47,184 nt of DNA from Actinomycetota bacterium (GTDB taxonomy: Bacteria > Actinomycetota > Actinomycetes > Propionibacteriales > Propionibacteriaceae), in assembly GCA_020161755.1 (NCBI GenBank), contig JAIUOS010000029.1, positions 1-47,184 on the forward strand, given 5' to 3'. The position numbers were made by a program, and so were the translations under genes. How positions within the stretch are numbered: position 1 is the first letter of the stretch; every line of letters starts with the position of its first letter. This document shows, piece after piece, positions 34,427 through 43,279 of this stretch. The notes under the pieces were generated by a model. That model ran no database searches and had not been told where the DNA came from. It saw nothing but the letters and a program-made list of their open reading frames with translations.

Positions 34427-35571
34427 CACGCCTCCTGGAGCAGCGCGTCCACGAAGCCCTCGGCGTCGAACGGGGCCAGGTCGTCGGGGCCCTCGCCCAG
34501 GCCGATCAGCTTCACCGGCACGCCGAGCTCGCGCTGCACCGGCACCACGATGCCGCCCTTCGCCGAGCCGTCCAGCTTGGACAGCACGATGCCGGTGACG
34601 TCCACCACCTCGGCGAACACCCGCGCCTGCGCGAGCCCGTTCTGGCCGGTGGTGGCGTCGATGACCAGCAGCACCTCGGTCACCGGGGCCTTGCGCTCGA
34701 TCACCCGCTTGATCTTGCCGAGCTCGTCCATCAGGCCGGTCTTGGTGTGCAGGCGTCCCGCGGTGTCGACCACCACCACGTCCGCTCCGTCGGCGATCCC
34801 GGTCTCGACCGCGTCGAACGCGACGGACGCCGGGTCGCCGCCCTCCGGCCCCCGCACCACCGGGACGCCGACCCGCGACCCCCAGGTCTGCAGCTGGTCG
34901 GCGGCCGCCGCCCGGAAGGTGTCGGCGGCGGCCAGCACCACCGAGTGGCCCTCGGCCACCAGCACCCGGGACAGCTTGCCGATCGTGGTGGTCTTGCCGG
35001 TGCCGTTGACGCCGACGACCAGGACGACGCCCGGCAGCCCGTCGGCCCCGGTCACGTTCAGCGACCGGTCCGCGTCGGTGCCGACCAGCTTCAGCAGTTC
35101 GGCCCGCAGCACGCGGCGGGCCCGGTCGGGGTCGGAGACGGCGTCGATCGCCAGCTCCCGGCGCAGCGCGGTGATCAGCTCATCGGTGGGTCCCACGCCC
35201 AGGTCGGACGTGATCAGGGTCGCCTCCAGGTCGTCCCACGCCTCGGCATCCAGCCGGTCCGCGGCCAGCAGGCCCAGCAGGCCGCGGGCGAACGGGTTGG
35301 TGCTGGCGCTGAGCCGGCGCCGCAGCCGGGTGAGCCGGGACGCGGGCGGCTCGGGCTCCTCCAGCGCGGGCGCCACGGGCTCGGGCGCGACCGACTCGGG
35401 GGCGGCCTCCGCCGCCTGCTCCGGGGCGCCAGGGCTGGCCGGGGAGGCCGGCAGTTCCGGGGTCGGGGGTGCGGGGGGCAGGGCACGGCGCCGGCTGACG
35501 ACGATCGTGACCGCGGCCACCACCAGGACGACGGCCACGGCCGCCATGAGGTACCAGAAGAAGAGATCCAC
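34426..35571 (-). CDS. ftsY: Signal recognition particle receptor FtsY
   Basis: 381 residues. The SRP receptor GTPase. An N-terminal transmembrane helix (FFWYLMAAVAVVLVVAAVTI) and an acidic Pro/Ala/Glu-rich A region (EEPEPPASR end) lead to the NG domain: VVLVVGVNGTGKTTTIGKLS, AADTFRAAAADQLQTWG, VVVVDTAGRLHTKTGLMDEL, LSKLDGSAKGGIVVPVQREL and GLGEGPDDLAPFDAEGFVDA. The GTG at 35571 has TACCAT six bases upstream and no ribosome binding site, so it looks leaderless. Works with Ffh. Confidence 0.97.
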   Translation of the reverse strand: MDLFFWYLMAAVAVVLVVAAVTIVVSRRRALPPAPPTPELPASPASPGAPEQAAEAAPESVAPEPVAPALEEPEPPASRLTRLRRRLSASTNPFARGLLGLLAADRLDAEAWDDLEATLITSDLGVGPTDELITALRRELAIDAVSDPDRARRVLRAELLKLVGTDADRSLNVTGADGLPGVVLVVGVNGTGKTTTIGKLSRVLVAEGHSVVLAAADTFRAAAADQLQTWGSRVGVPVVRGPEGGDPASVAFDAVETGIADGADVVVVDTAGRLHTKTGLMDELGKIKRVIERKAPVTEVLLVIDATTGQNGLAQARVFAEVVDVTGIVLSKLDGSAKGGIVVPVQRELGVPVKLIGLGEGPDDLAPFDAEGFVDALLQEA

Positions 35572-35577
35572 GCGGTC

Positions 35578-35583
35578 ATGGTA
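35578..35583 (-). promoter_or_regulatory. Candidate -10 of ftsY
   Basis: TACCAT on the minus strand, exactly six bases before the GTG at 35571: leaderless-type spacing. Confidence 0.4.
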
Positions 35584-35613
35584 GGCAACCCGACCGGCTC
35601 CGGCGTGCGCGCG

Positions 35614-35865
35614 TCAGCGCGTGGGCGGCTCCGAGGCCGAACCGGCGCTGCGTGCCGAGGCGGCGCTGCGCGGGATCTCGTCGAAGAAGTCGACCAGGCC
35701 CTGCGGCGGTTCGGCGTCCCCGTTGAGGTGCCGGGCGGTGTTCGCCAGCACGTTCGCGACCTCGGGGGCCTTGTCGGCGAGACTGCCCCGCATGCCGACC
35801 GCGACGACCGCTATCACGCACAGCGCGATCGCGACGATCGCCACGGTGATGATCACGTAGGTCAC
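35614..35865 (-). CDS. Small single-pass membrane protein between smc and ftsY
   Basis: 83 residues. The N-terminus is one transmembrane helix (TYVIITVAIVAIALCVIAVV). A cytoplasmic region follows (GSLADKAPEVANVLANTARH, then PPQGLVDFFDEIPRSAASA) with a Ser/Ala-rich end. The GTG at 35865, with GGAAGG upstream, is preferred over a TTG at 35886. CATAAT at 35899-35904 is a good -10 on the minus strand. No known domain. The conserved-looking FFDEIPR segment suggests a binding motif, but function is unknown. Confidence 0.65.
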   Translation of the reverse strand: MTYVIITVAIVAIALCVIAVVAVGMRGSLADKAPEVANVLANTARHLNGDAEPPQGLVDFFDEIPRSAASARSAGSASEPPTR

Positions 35866-35944
35866 AGTTGGAGGCCCTTCCGCCAAAGGTTCGACTTCAT
35901 TATGCCTGACGCCCCTTGCCGCTCAGGAAATCCACCGGAGGCTC

Positions 35945-38900
35945 TCAGTCTTCCCTCAGACGCTGGCTGATCACGGCCGAGACCCCGTCGGCGCGCATGG
36001 TGACGCCGTACAGGGCGTCGGCGATCTCCATCGTCCGCTTCTGGTGGGTGATCACCAGCAGCTGGCTGTTCGCGCGCAGCTCCTCGTAGATCTCCAGCAG
36101 CCGGCCCAGGTTGGTGTCGTCGAGCGCGGCCTCGACCTCGTCGAGGATGTAGAACGGGCTCGGACGGGCCTTGAACAGCGCGACCAGGAAGGCGACCGCG
36201 ACCAGCGAGCGCTCGCCGCCGGACAACAGCGACAGCCGCTTGACCTTCTTGCCGGCCGGACGCGCCTCCACCTCGACCCCGGTGGTCAGCCACTGGCCGG
36301 GCTCGGTCAGGACGAGGCGTCCCTCGCCCCCGGGGAACAGCCGCGAGAACGAGTCCTCGAACGCCTGCTCCACGTCGGCGTAGGCCGCGGCGAACACCTC
36401 CTGCACCCGGGTGTCGACGTCGGCGATGATGTCGCTGAGGTCGTCGCGGGTCTTGCGCAGGTCGGCCAGCTGCTCGGCCAGGAACGTGTGCCGCTCGCTG
36501 AGCGCGTCGAACTCCTCCAGCGCCAGCGGGTTCACCTTGCCGAGCACCGCGAGGTCGCGTTCGGCCGCCCGCAGCCGCTTCTCCTGCTCGGCCCGGACGT
36601 AGGGCACCGGGTCGGGATGGGGGTCGTCCTCGGCCAGCGGCGTCCCGTCGGGGTTCACCAGCACCGGCACCGGCTGGTCGGGGCCATACTCGCTGACCAG
36701 CGCCTCGTTCTCCAGCCCCAGCTCGGCCAGGGCCTTCTCGGCGAGCGCCTCGATCTTCATCTGCTGCTGGGCGCGGGCGAGCTCGTCGGCGTGGACGCTG
36801 TCCACCAGGCCCTCGAACGCCTTGGCCAGCTCACGGCCCCGCTGGCGGGCGGCCGTGAGGTCGGCCTCGGCCTCGGTGCGGCGCTGCTGGGCCAGGGTGC
36901 GCTCGGTCTCGGCGAGCGCCCGGGACGCGGCGATCCGCTCGGCCAGCCAGCCGGCGGCCGTCTGTACGGCGGCGGCCACCTCGGCCTCCCGGCGTAGCTG
37001 CTCACGGCGGGCGGCGGCCTTCGCGCGGGCGTCGCGTTCGGCACCGGCAGCGCGCAGCAGGCTCTCGGCGCGGCCGGCGAGCGCACGGGCGCGTTCCTCG
37101 ACGGTGCGCAGGGCCAGCCGGGCGTCCATCTCGGCCGAGCGGGCCGCCCTGGCCTGCGCGGCGAGGTCGTCGCGCTCGGTCGGGTCGGCCTCGCTGAGCT
37201 CGGTCTGGGCGGACGCGAGCTCGAGGCGCGCCTCCAGTTCGCCGAGGCTGGCCAGCGCCTGCTCGCGGGCGGTGGCGGCGTTCTCGGCCGCGGCGGCCAG
37301 GCGTCCGGCCTCGGCCTGCGCCGAGCGGACGGTCTGGTTGAGCTCGCCGGCCTCCTCGGCGAGCGCGGCGTGCTCGGCGTCGGACTCGTGCAGCCGGGCC
37401 AGCGCGGCGTCCGACCGTTCCCTGGCCACGGCGAGCGTGCCCTGGGCCTCGGCGATCGCGAACCGCAGCCGTTCGGTCTCGGCCTGCGCGGCGCCGAGCC
37501 GGGTGTTGGCCTCGTCGAGCGCGGCCTGCACCTCCAGCAGCGACGGTTTCGCCGACGACCCGCCGGCCGCGAACCACGCGCTGAGCACGTCGCCGTCGGC
37601 GGTCACCGCGGTCACCTCCGGCAGCGCGGCGACCAGGCGGCGGCCCTCGGCGAGGTCGTCGACCACGGCCACCTTGAACAGCAGCCGCTCGATCGCCGGC
37701 CGCAGCGTCGCCGAGCACTCGATCATGCCGGCGGCATAGCGGGCCTGCCCGGGCAGCGCCGGCCAGGAACTGGTGTCGGGGCCGGACGGGCCGCCGAGCA
37801 GCAGTCCGGCCCGGCCCAGGTCCTCGGCCTTCAGGTGGTCGAAGGCGGCGACGGCCGCGTCCAGGCCGGTGACGGCCACCGCGTCCGCCGCCGAGCCGAG
37901 CGCGGCCGCGATGGCCACCTCGGCGCCGGCCGGGACGCTGATCAGCGCGGCCACCGACCCCAGCAGGCCGTCCAGCCGGTCGCCGGCGGCCATCAGTGCC
38001 GCGGTGCCGTCGCGGCGTTCGAGGCCCAGCGCGAGCGCCTCGGCCCGGGCTGCGGCGGCGCCGCGTTCGGCGGCGGCGACCCGTTCGGCCTCCTGGAGCT
38101 CCTCCAGCTGCCCGGCGGCGTACTCGGCGTCGGCCTCGGCAGCCTCGTAGGCGGCGTCGAGGCCGGTCTCGCCCGCGCTGAGGCCGGCGAGGCGGGTCTC
38201 GAGGTTCGCGAACTGGCGCCGGGCGCCCTCGGCCCGCTCCTCGGCCTCGGCGCGGGCGGTGGTCAGTCGTCCGATCTCGGCGCCGGCCGCCTCGGAGCGG
38301 CTGCGCAGCGTGTTCACCTCGCCGGTCAGTCGGGCCAGGCCCTCACGGCGGTCGGCGATCGCGCGCTGCTGGGCGGCGAACTGCTTCTCCGCCTCGGCCT
38401 GCCTGGTCTCGGCCGCCCCCCGCGCCTCGGTGGCCGCAGCGAGCGCCTGCGCCTTGGCGTCGACCTCGGCCTGGAGCTCGGCCTCGGCGCGACGCACCTC
38501 GGCCGCCTCCCGCTCGATGGCCTCGGGGTCGCGTCCGGGACGGTCCTCGGTGCCCACGCTCTCGGCGTTGCGGAGCCGCTCGCCCGCGATCGAGGCGGTG
38601 CTGGCCACCCGCTCGGCCAGCCCGGCCAGCGCGTACCAGGTCTCCTGGGCCGAGGTCAGCTGGGGCAGCGCGTCGCGCGCGGCGGCCTCGGCGACCTGTT
38701 CGGCCTGCCGGGCCCAGGAGAGTTCCTCCTCCAGTCGCAGCCGGCGCTGCTTGAGCTCGGCCTCCGCGGCCAGCTCGACCTCCAGCGCACCGGTCAGCGA
38801 CACCAGGTCGTCGGCCAGCAGCCGCGCGCGGGCGTCGCGCAGGTCGGCCTGGATGACGGCCGCCTTGCGGGCGACCTCGGCCTGGCGTCCGAGCGGCTTG

Positions 38901-39505
38901 AGCTGGCGCCGGATCTCGCCCAACAGGTCGCTGAGCCGGTTGAGGTTGGCGGCGGTGGCCTCGAGCTTGCGCTCGGCCTTCTCCTTGCGCTTGCGGTGCT
39001 TGAGGACGCCGGCGGCCTCCTCGATGAAGCCGCGGCGGATCTCCGGCGTCGCCTGCAGGATCGAGTCGAGCTGGCCCTGGCCGACGATCACGTGCATCTC
39101 GCGGCCAATGCCGGAGTCGCTGAGCAGGTCCTGCACGTCCAGCAGGCGGGCGGGCGACCCGTTGATCGCGTACTCCGAGCCGCCGGAGCGGAACATCGTC
39201 CGGCTGATCGTCACCTCGGTGTAGTCGATCGGCAGCGCGCCGTCGGTGTTGTCGATGGTGAGCACGACCTCGGCGCGGCCCAGCGGCGCCCGCCCGGACG
39301 TGCCGGCGAAGATGACGTCCTCCATCTTGCCGCCGCGCAGGCTCTTGGCCCCCTGCTCCCCCATCACCCACGCGAGGGCGTCCACGACGTTGGACTTGCC
39401 CGAGCCGTTCGGCCCCACCACACAGGTGATGCCCGGTTCGAACACCAGCGTGGTGGTCGACGCGAACGACTTGAAGCCGCGCAGCGTGAGGCTCTTGAGG
39501 TACAT
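35945..39505 (-). CDS. smc: Chromosome segregation protein SMC
   Basis: 1186 residues, full length. Condensin ATPase that organises and segregates chromosomes. Head N-part with Walker A VVGPNGSGKSNVVDALAWVM (about 30-50); long coiled coil of Ala/Glu/Arg-rich heptads; hinge about 500-640 (VALISVPAGAEVAIAAALGS, FDHLKAEDLGRAGLLLGG); second coiled coil; head C-part with signature LSLLSGGERSLVAVAFLVAL and Walker B PSPFYILDEVEAALDDTNLG. ATG 39505 follows gtrA by seven bases. Confidence 0.98.
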   Translation of the reverse strand: MYLKSLTLRGFKSFASTTTLVFEPGITCVVGPNGSGKSNVVDALAWVMGEQGAKSLRGGKMEDVIFAGTSGRAPLGRAEVVLTIDNTDGALPIDYTEVTISRTMFRSGGSEYAINGSPARLLDVQDLLSDSGIGREMHVIVGQGQLDSILQATPEIRRGFIEEAAGVLKHRKRKEKAERKLEATAANLNRLSDLLGEIRRQLKPLGRQAEVARKAAVIQADLRDARARLLADDLVSLTGALEVELAAEAELKQRRLRLEEELSWARQAEQVAEAAARDALPQLTSAQETWYALAGLAERVASTASIAGERLRNAESVGTEDRPGRDPEAIEREAAEVRRAEAELQAEVDAKAQALAAATEARGAAETRQAEAEKQFAAQQRAIADRREGLARLTGEVNTLRSRSEAAGAEIGRLTTARAEAEERAEGARRQFANLETRLAGLSAGETGLDAAYEAAEADAEYAAGQLEELQEAERVAAAERGAAAARAEALALGLERRDGTAALMAAGDRLDGLLGSVAALISVPAGAEVAIAAALGSAADAVAVTGLDAAVAAFDHLKAEDLGRAGLLLGGPSGPDTSSWPALPGQARYAAGMIECSATLRPAIERLLFKVAVVDDLAEGRRLVAALPEVTAVTADGDVLSAWFAAGGSSAKPSLLEVQAALDEANTRLGAAQAETERLRFAIAEAQGTLAVARERSDAALARLHESDAEHAALAEEAGELNQTVRSAQAEAGRLAAAAENAATAREQALASLGELEARLELASAQTELSEADPTERDDLAAQARAARSAEMDARLALRTVEERARALAGRAESLLRAAGAERDARAKAAARREQLRREAEVAAAVQTAAGWLAERIAASRALAETERTLAQQRRTEAEADLTAARQRGRELAKAFEGLVDSVHADELARAQQQMKIEALAEKALAELGLENEALVSEYGPDQPVPVLVNPDGTPLAEDDPHPDPVPYVRAEQEKRLRAAERDLAVLGKVNPLALEEFDALSERHTFLAEQLADLRKTRDDLSDIIADVDTRVQEVFAAAYADVEQAFEDSFSRLFPGGEGRLVLTEPGQWLTTGVEVEARPAGKKVKRLSLLSGGERSLVAVAFLVALFKARPSPFYILDEVEAALDDTNLGRLLEIYEELRANSQLLVITHQKRTMEIADALYGVTMRADGVSAVISQRLRED

Positions 39506-39512
39506 CAGCGGC

Positions 39513-40061
39513 TCACACCAGGCTGGCGTGCTTGTTGCGGACGTGGCTGAAGGTCCACAGCTTGTTGACTACGAAGTTGATCGGCGTGGTGATCACGATC
39601 GTCAGCAGCTGCGACCAGTACTCGCGGGACTGCAACCCGGCGTTCTCGTGGAACCACGGTTCGGGAAGGTACACCGGCGACGTCGGGTTGGTGAAGGCGA
39701 TCTTGATGAAGATACCGGCGATCGCCGCCGCGCTGCCGACCGCGAGGAACGGCCAGAACTCGTGGAACCACGGCGCCTTCGCGGTGTGCCGGAAGGTCCA
39801 GGAGCGGTTGAGCTGGAAGTTGAACACGTTGGCGACCAGGAAGCCCACGATCCACACCAGCGTGGTGAAGCGGACGTTGTACGGCGTACCGGGGATCGCC
39901 CAGACCACGCTCTGGGCGTTGATCGTGCCGCCGTTGGCCTTGTTCATCAGAATCGCGACCAGCATGTTGACCACCACGCCGGCCCCGCCGACGATCCCGA
40001 ACTTCACGAACTGGCGCAGCGTGTTGTGCCACCGGTTTCGTGTGGGCGCGGGAGAGGTCAC
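39513..40061 (-). CDS. GtrA family membrane protein
   Basis: 182 residues with four transmembrane helices. FVKFGIVGGAGVVVNMLVAI, TTLVWIVGFLVANVFNFQLN (NFxxNRxWTF motif: NFQLNRSWTFRHTA), FLAVGSAAAIAGIFIKIAFT and a last helix ending FVVNKLWTFSHVRNK are typical of GtrA/DPMS-like proteins that help move lipid-linked sugars across the membrane. The loop between helices 3 and 4 is longer than usual. GTG 40061; TAAGGT lies eight bases upstream. Probably co-transcribed with smc. Confidence 0.92.
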   Translation of the reverse strand: MTSPAPTRNRWHNTLRQFVKFGIVGGAGVVVNMLVAILMNKANGGTINAQSVVWAIPGTPYNVRFTTLVWIVGFLVANVFNFQLNRSWTFRHTAKAPWFHEFWPFLAVGSAAAIAGIFIKIAFTNPTSPVYLPEPWFHENAGLQSREYWSQLLTIVITTPINFVVNKLWTFSHVRNKHASLV

Positions 40062-40069
40062 GAGGCGCA

Positions 40070-40075
40070 ACCTTA
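40070..40075 (-). promoter_or_regulatory. Candidate -10 of gtrA-smc
   Basis: TAAGGT on the minus strand, eight bases before GTG 40061; near-leaderless spacing. Confidence 0.33.
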
Positions 40076-40150
40076 CCGGTCGCCGCCCACCCGGGCGGTA
40101 CGCGGACGCCGCTGGCAGGCGCGGCACAGGGAGATTCGACCGACTCCTCG

Positions 40151-40576
40151 TCACGCGGAGGGCGCGATGTACTCGTGTTGCAGGTCTGTGACGCTCGCGA
40201 TGTGGTCGAAGTCGTGGTCGGCGGTCAGCACCGTCGCGTCGTTGACGATGGCGTAGCCCGCGATGAGGATGTCGACCGCGCCGGCCGACCGGACGAGACC
40301 TGAACTCCACAGGGCCGTCTGGATGTCGAGCTGGATGTCGAGCACCAGCGACTCCTCCGGTGCGCGCTCCAGCGGGAAGCCGAGACTGATCCGCCCCCGG
40401 TACTGAAGGTGCTCCTCCGGTGTCCGGGCGCTGTGGCAGAACTCAAGCACCTGGGGCGGGCAGGTCACGAACAGATCCGCCGGCGCGCGCTCGATGCGCC
40501 GGAGCCGGGCGGTGATGCCGACATCTCCGGTGGCCAGTCTGGCCCACACCGAGTTGTCGACCAGGTAGTCGGTCAC
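40151..40576 (-). CDS. vapC: VapC-type PIN-domain toxin ribonuclease
   Basis: 141 residues. PIN-domain RNase, usually cutting tRNA or rRNA when its antitoxin is lost. Acidic residues are in place: TDYLVDNSVWARL (Asp7), VLEFCHSAR (Glu45), GAVDILIAGYAI (Asp102) and VLTADHDFDHIA (Asp120, Asp122). The ATG at 40576 overlaps the antitoxin stop as ATGA. Toxin-after-antitoxin order is standard. Confidence 0.93.
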   Translation of the reverse strand: MTDYLVDNSVWARLATGDVGITARLRRIERAPADLFVTCPPQVLEFCHSARTPEEHLQYRGRISLGFPLERAPEESLVLDIQLDIQTALWSSGLVRSAGAVDILIAGYAIVNDATVLTADHDFDHIASVTDLQHEYIAPSA

Positions 40577-40803
40577 GAGCGGTGGGTCTGGCCTGCGGGG
40601 GCGGCCGGAGGATCGACGGGCGCGTCGACTTCGGTCGGCAGGTCGACCAGTTCCGCAATTCCGTCGATCATCGCGCCCTTCTGCTTGGAGGCGATGAGGC
40701 GACGGAGCGCAAGGTCGAGCACGGCACGATTCGACCGCTCACCGGTCAGCTCCCGGGCACGTTCGATCAGCTCCGGGTCCAGGTCGACACTCGTCATCGC
40801 CAT
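40573..40803 (-). CDS. vapB: VapB-type antitoxin
   Basis: 76 residues. MTSVDLDPELIERARELTGE and RSNRAVLDLALRRLIASKQK form a ribbon-helix-helix of the DUF2191/VapB type that would bind DNA as a dimer; the Pro-rich C-terminal part (LVDLPTEVDAPVDPPAAPAG) should wrap the toxin. The start ATG at 40803 has GAGGAG six bases upstream. A palindrome over the promoter (40822-40843) is its likely operator. Confidence 0.9.
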   Translation of the reverse strand: MAMTSVDLDPELIERARELTGERSNRAVLDLALRRLIASKQKGAMIDGIAELVDLPTEVDAPVDPPAAPAGQTHRS

Positions 40804-40821
40804 GATGCGCTCCTCTCCCTT

Positions 40822-40843
40822 GTCATATGGTTGAGTATATGAC
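40822..40843. promoter_or_regulatory. vapBC operator/promoter
   Basis: GTCATAT-8-ATATGAC inverted repeat. A minus-strand -10 TATACT (40834-40839) lies within it, 30 bases before the vapB start. Consistent with VapBC autorepression. Confidence 0.6.
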
Positions 40844-40856
40844 GAGCGCGCGTTGC

Positions 40857-41696
40857 TCAGCGCTTTCGCTGGCAGGCGCGGCACAGGTAGCTCGAGCGGT
40901 TCATGAACGGCTCGCGGGCGACCGGACGTCCGCAGCGCAGGCACGGCAGCCCCTCGCGTCCATACACCGACAGCGACCGCCCGAAGTAGCCGGAGCTGCC
41001 GTTGACGTTCACGTACAGCGCGTCGAAGGACGTGCCGCCCTGCGCGAGCGCCTCGGCCATCACCTCGGTCGCGGCGTCCAGCAGGGCCACCGTCCGTGCC
41101 CGGGACAAGCCGTCGGCCGGCGTCTCGTAGTGCACCCGCGCCCGCCACAGGGACTCGTCGGCGTAGATGTTGCCGATGCCGGAGACCACGGTCTGGTTCA
41201 GCAGCACCCGCTTGATGCCGGAGCGCCGGCGGCGGATGTCGGCCACCAGGGCGGACCGGTCGAGTTCGGGGTCGAACAGGTCGCGGGCGATGTGCGCGAC
41301 CTCGTCCGGGAGGTCGGCGCCGCCGGCGCTGAGCCACAGCCCGCCGAACATGCGCTGGTCGGCGAACCGCAGCTCGTCGCCGTCGTCGGCGAACGTGAAC
41401 ACCACCCGGCACTGCGGTGGCAGCGGGCTGCCGGGCGCGTCCAGCCGGAACTGTCCGCTCATGCCGAGGTGGGCCATCAGGGCGTCACCGTCGTCGAACG
41501 GGAGCCACAGGTACTTGCCGCGCCGGCGCGGCACGGCGAAGGTGCGCCCGGCCAACGTCCCGGCGAAGTCGTCGGGCCCGGGCGTGTGCCGGCGCACCGG
41601 ACGCGGGTGCAGGACGGTGACGCGGTCGATCCGGCGTCCACCCACGGCGGCGGCCAGTCCGGACCGGACCACCTCCACCTCGGGGAGTTCAGGCAT
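40857..41696 (-). CDS. mutM: Formamidopyrimidine-DNA glycosylase
   Basis: 279 residues. Removes 8-oxoguanine and formamidopyrimidines, then cuts the abasic site. The start [17 protein letters not shown] gives the catalytic Pro2-Glu3 after Met removal; the conserved Lys lies in [12 protein letters not shown]2TH region [19 protein letters not shown]-terminal zinc finger CLRCGRPV...YLCRACQ complete. The ATG at 41696 is used, not a TTG one codon upstream. It overlaps the rnc stop by eight bases, so the genes are coupled. Confidence 0.97.
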   Translation of the reverse strand: MPELPEVEVVRSGLAAAVGGRRIDRVTVLHPRPVRRHTPGPDDFAGTLAGRTFAVPRRRGKYLWLPFDDGDALMAHLGMSGQFRLDAPGSPLPPQCRVVFTFADDGDELRFADQRMFGGLWLSAGGADLPDEVAHIARDLFDPELDRSALVADIRRRRSGIKRVLLNQTVVSGIGNIYADESLWRARVHYETPADGLSRARTVALLDAATEVMAEALAQGGTSFDALYVNVNGSSGYFGRSLSVYGREGLPCLRCGRPVAREPFMNRSSYLCRACQRKR

Positions 41697-42360
41697 CAAC
41701 CTGCCCGGTGATGGCCTCGAAGGCGTTCCTCGCGGCGCCCTGCTCGGCCTGCTTCTTCGACGTCCCGTTGCCCGCCGGGTAGGCCTGGTTGGCCACGATG
41801 GCCACCGCCTCGAACCGCTTGTCGTGGTCGGGGCCGGACTCGGTGACGCGGTAGCTCGGCGACCCGAGCTCGGTCTCGGCGGCGAGCTCCTGGAGACTGG
41901 TCTTCCAGTCCAGGCCCGCTCCCATCGCGGCGGCCTCCAGGACCAGTGGGTCGAACAGGTGGTGCACGAGGCGGTCGGCGGCGTCGCGTCCGGACGAGAT
42001 CAGGACGGCGCCCAACAACGCCTCGAACGCGTCGGCGAGGATCGAGGACTTGTCGTGGCCGCCGGTGGAGACCTCGCCCTTGCCCAGCAGCAGCACGTCG
42101 CCCAGGTCGAGCGAGCGGGCCACGTCGGCCAGGCTGTGGGCGTTCACCACGGCGGCCCGCAGCTTTGCCAGCCGGCCCTCGGGGAGGTCGGGGAAGCTGC
42201 GGTAGAGGAACTCGGTGACGACCACGCCGAGCACGGCGTCACCGAGGAATTCGAGCCGTTCGTTGTGCGGCAGCCCGCCGTTCTCGTACGCGTACGAGCG
42301 GTGGGTCAGGGCAAGCGTCAGCAGCTGGGGATCGAGATCGATCTCCAGCTGCTCGATCAA
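41689..42360 (-). CDS. rnc: Ribonuclease III
   Basis: 223 residues as started here. Cuts double-stranded RNA, including pre-rRNA. Signature [20 protein letters not shown] with the active-site acids, later [12 protein letters not shown], and a C-terminal double-stranded-RNA-binding domain ([20 protein letters not shown] to [17 protein letters not shown]). No ATG or GTG is available: the best choices are TTG 42360 (chosen) or CTG 42417, which would overlap the rpmF stop. The start is uncertain, the gene is not. Confidence 0.95.
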   Translation of the reverse strand: MIEQLEIDLDPQLLTLALTHRSYAYENGGLPHNERLEFLGDAVLGVVVTEFLYRSFPDLPEGRLAKLRAAVVNAHSLADVARSLDLGDVLLLGKGEVSTGGHDKSSILADAFEALLGAVLISSGRDAADRLVHHLFDPLVLEAAAMGAGLDWKTSLQELAAETELGSPSYRVTESGPDHDKRFEAVAIVANQAYPAGNGTSKKQAEQGAARNAFEAITGQVDA

Positions 42361-42413
42361 CGCGAGGACGCGGCCCTGGGCCGCCTCGGAACCGGACGTG
42401 GCCGGAGCCGGGC

Positions 42414-42605
42414 TCAGGGCTCGAGGATCTGCCGGCGCGCGGCGCGCGGGCCGTACTGGCCACACTCGGGGCAGGCGGTGTGCGGCAGGTGCTTGGCGCC
42501 GCAGGCCGCGTTGGCACAGGTCACCAGGGTCGGCGCGGAGGTCTTCCACTGGGAACGGCGGGCCCGCGTGTTGGCGCGGGACATTCTCCGCTTGGGAACG
42601 GCCAC
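42414..42605 (-). CDS. rpmF: 50S ribosomal protein L32
   Basis: 63 residues. [20 protein letters not shown] is the L32 N-terminus. The zinc ribbon reads [19 protein letters not shown]: the first pair is Cx4C instead of the usual Cx2C, the second Cx2C. Starts four bases after the DUF177 gene's stop, the typical DUF177-rpmF-rnc order. Confidence 0.97.
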   Translation of the reverse strand: MAVPKRRMSRANTRARRSQWKTSAPTLVTCANAACGAKHLPHTACPECGQYGPRAARRQILEP

Positions 42606-42609
42606 GGCG

Positions 42610-43170
42610 TTACTCCTTGTTCTTCGGTTCGTTCGTCGGTTCCGTCCACCCCGTCAGGCCCTGCCATCTCGGGTCGATGGCGTCGGCGTGGCTGTGGTCC
42701 TCCTCGTTGTTCAGGTTGGCCCCACAGTCGGGGCACAACCCTGCACAATCCGGACGGCACAGTGGCGTGAACGGCAGGTCGAGCACCACCGCGTCCCGCA
42801 GGACGGGCTCGAGGTCGATCAGTTCGCCCTCGATGCGCAAGGCCTCGGCATCGTCGAGTTCCTTCCCCGGGTAGCAGTACAGCTCCTGGAGGTCGACCTC
42901 CTCGGTCGCGGAGATCTCTTCCAGGCAGCGTGCACACGTACCCCGGAGCCGGACCACAGCGGTACCGGTGACCAGGACCCCCTCCACCACCGACTCCAAC
43001 CTGAGGTCGAGGTCGACGGGTGAGCCGGGTGGCACCCCGATTACTTCGATGCCGAGATCCGCCGGCGCCTCCGCGACCCGGGTGACCTCCTTCAGCACAC
43101 CTGCCCTGCGACTCAGTTCATGAGTGTCCAGGACGAGCCCGGATCGAGGGTCAGGCAGACGGGGAGGCAC
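42610..43170 (-). CDS. YceD/DUF177 family protein
   Basis: 186 residues. The YceD/DUF177 family, always next to rpmF and linked to 23S rRNA accumulation in plants and bacteria. Features: [59 protein letters not shown] and a Cys cluster [17 protein letters not shown] that may bind zinc. GTG 43170 is chosen because AAGGGA lies six bases before it; a TTG at 43188 is the alternative. Confidence 0.93.
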   Translation of the reverse strand: MPPRLPDPRSGLVLDTHELSRRAGVLKEVTRVAEAPADLGIEVIGVPPGSPVDLDLRLESVVEGVLVTGTAVVRLRGTCARCLEEISATEEVDLQELYCYPGKELDDAEALRIEGELIDLEPVLRDAVVLDLPFTPLCRPDCAGLCPDCGANLNNEEDHSHADAIDPRWQGLTGWTEPTNEPKNKE

Positions 43171-43218
43171 GACGGTTCCCTTCAGCAAGCGTCACGACAG
43201 CGTCATAACCAACGCAGA

Positions 43219-43248
43219 ACTCTACCGTGAGCGGCGACCGGGAAACAA
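43219..43248 (-). promoter_or_regulatory. Promoter of the DUF177-rpmF-rnc-mutM operon
   Basis: Minus strand: -35 TTGTTT (43243-43248), an 18-base spacer, -10 TAGAGT (43219-43224). The leader to GTG 43170 would be about 42 bases. Confidence 0.5.
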
Positions 43249-43279
43249 AACGGGTGCCCGGGGTCGCCGCCGGAGGGCC

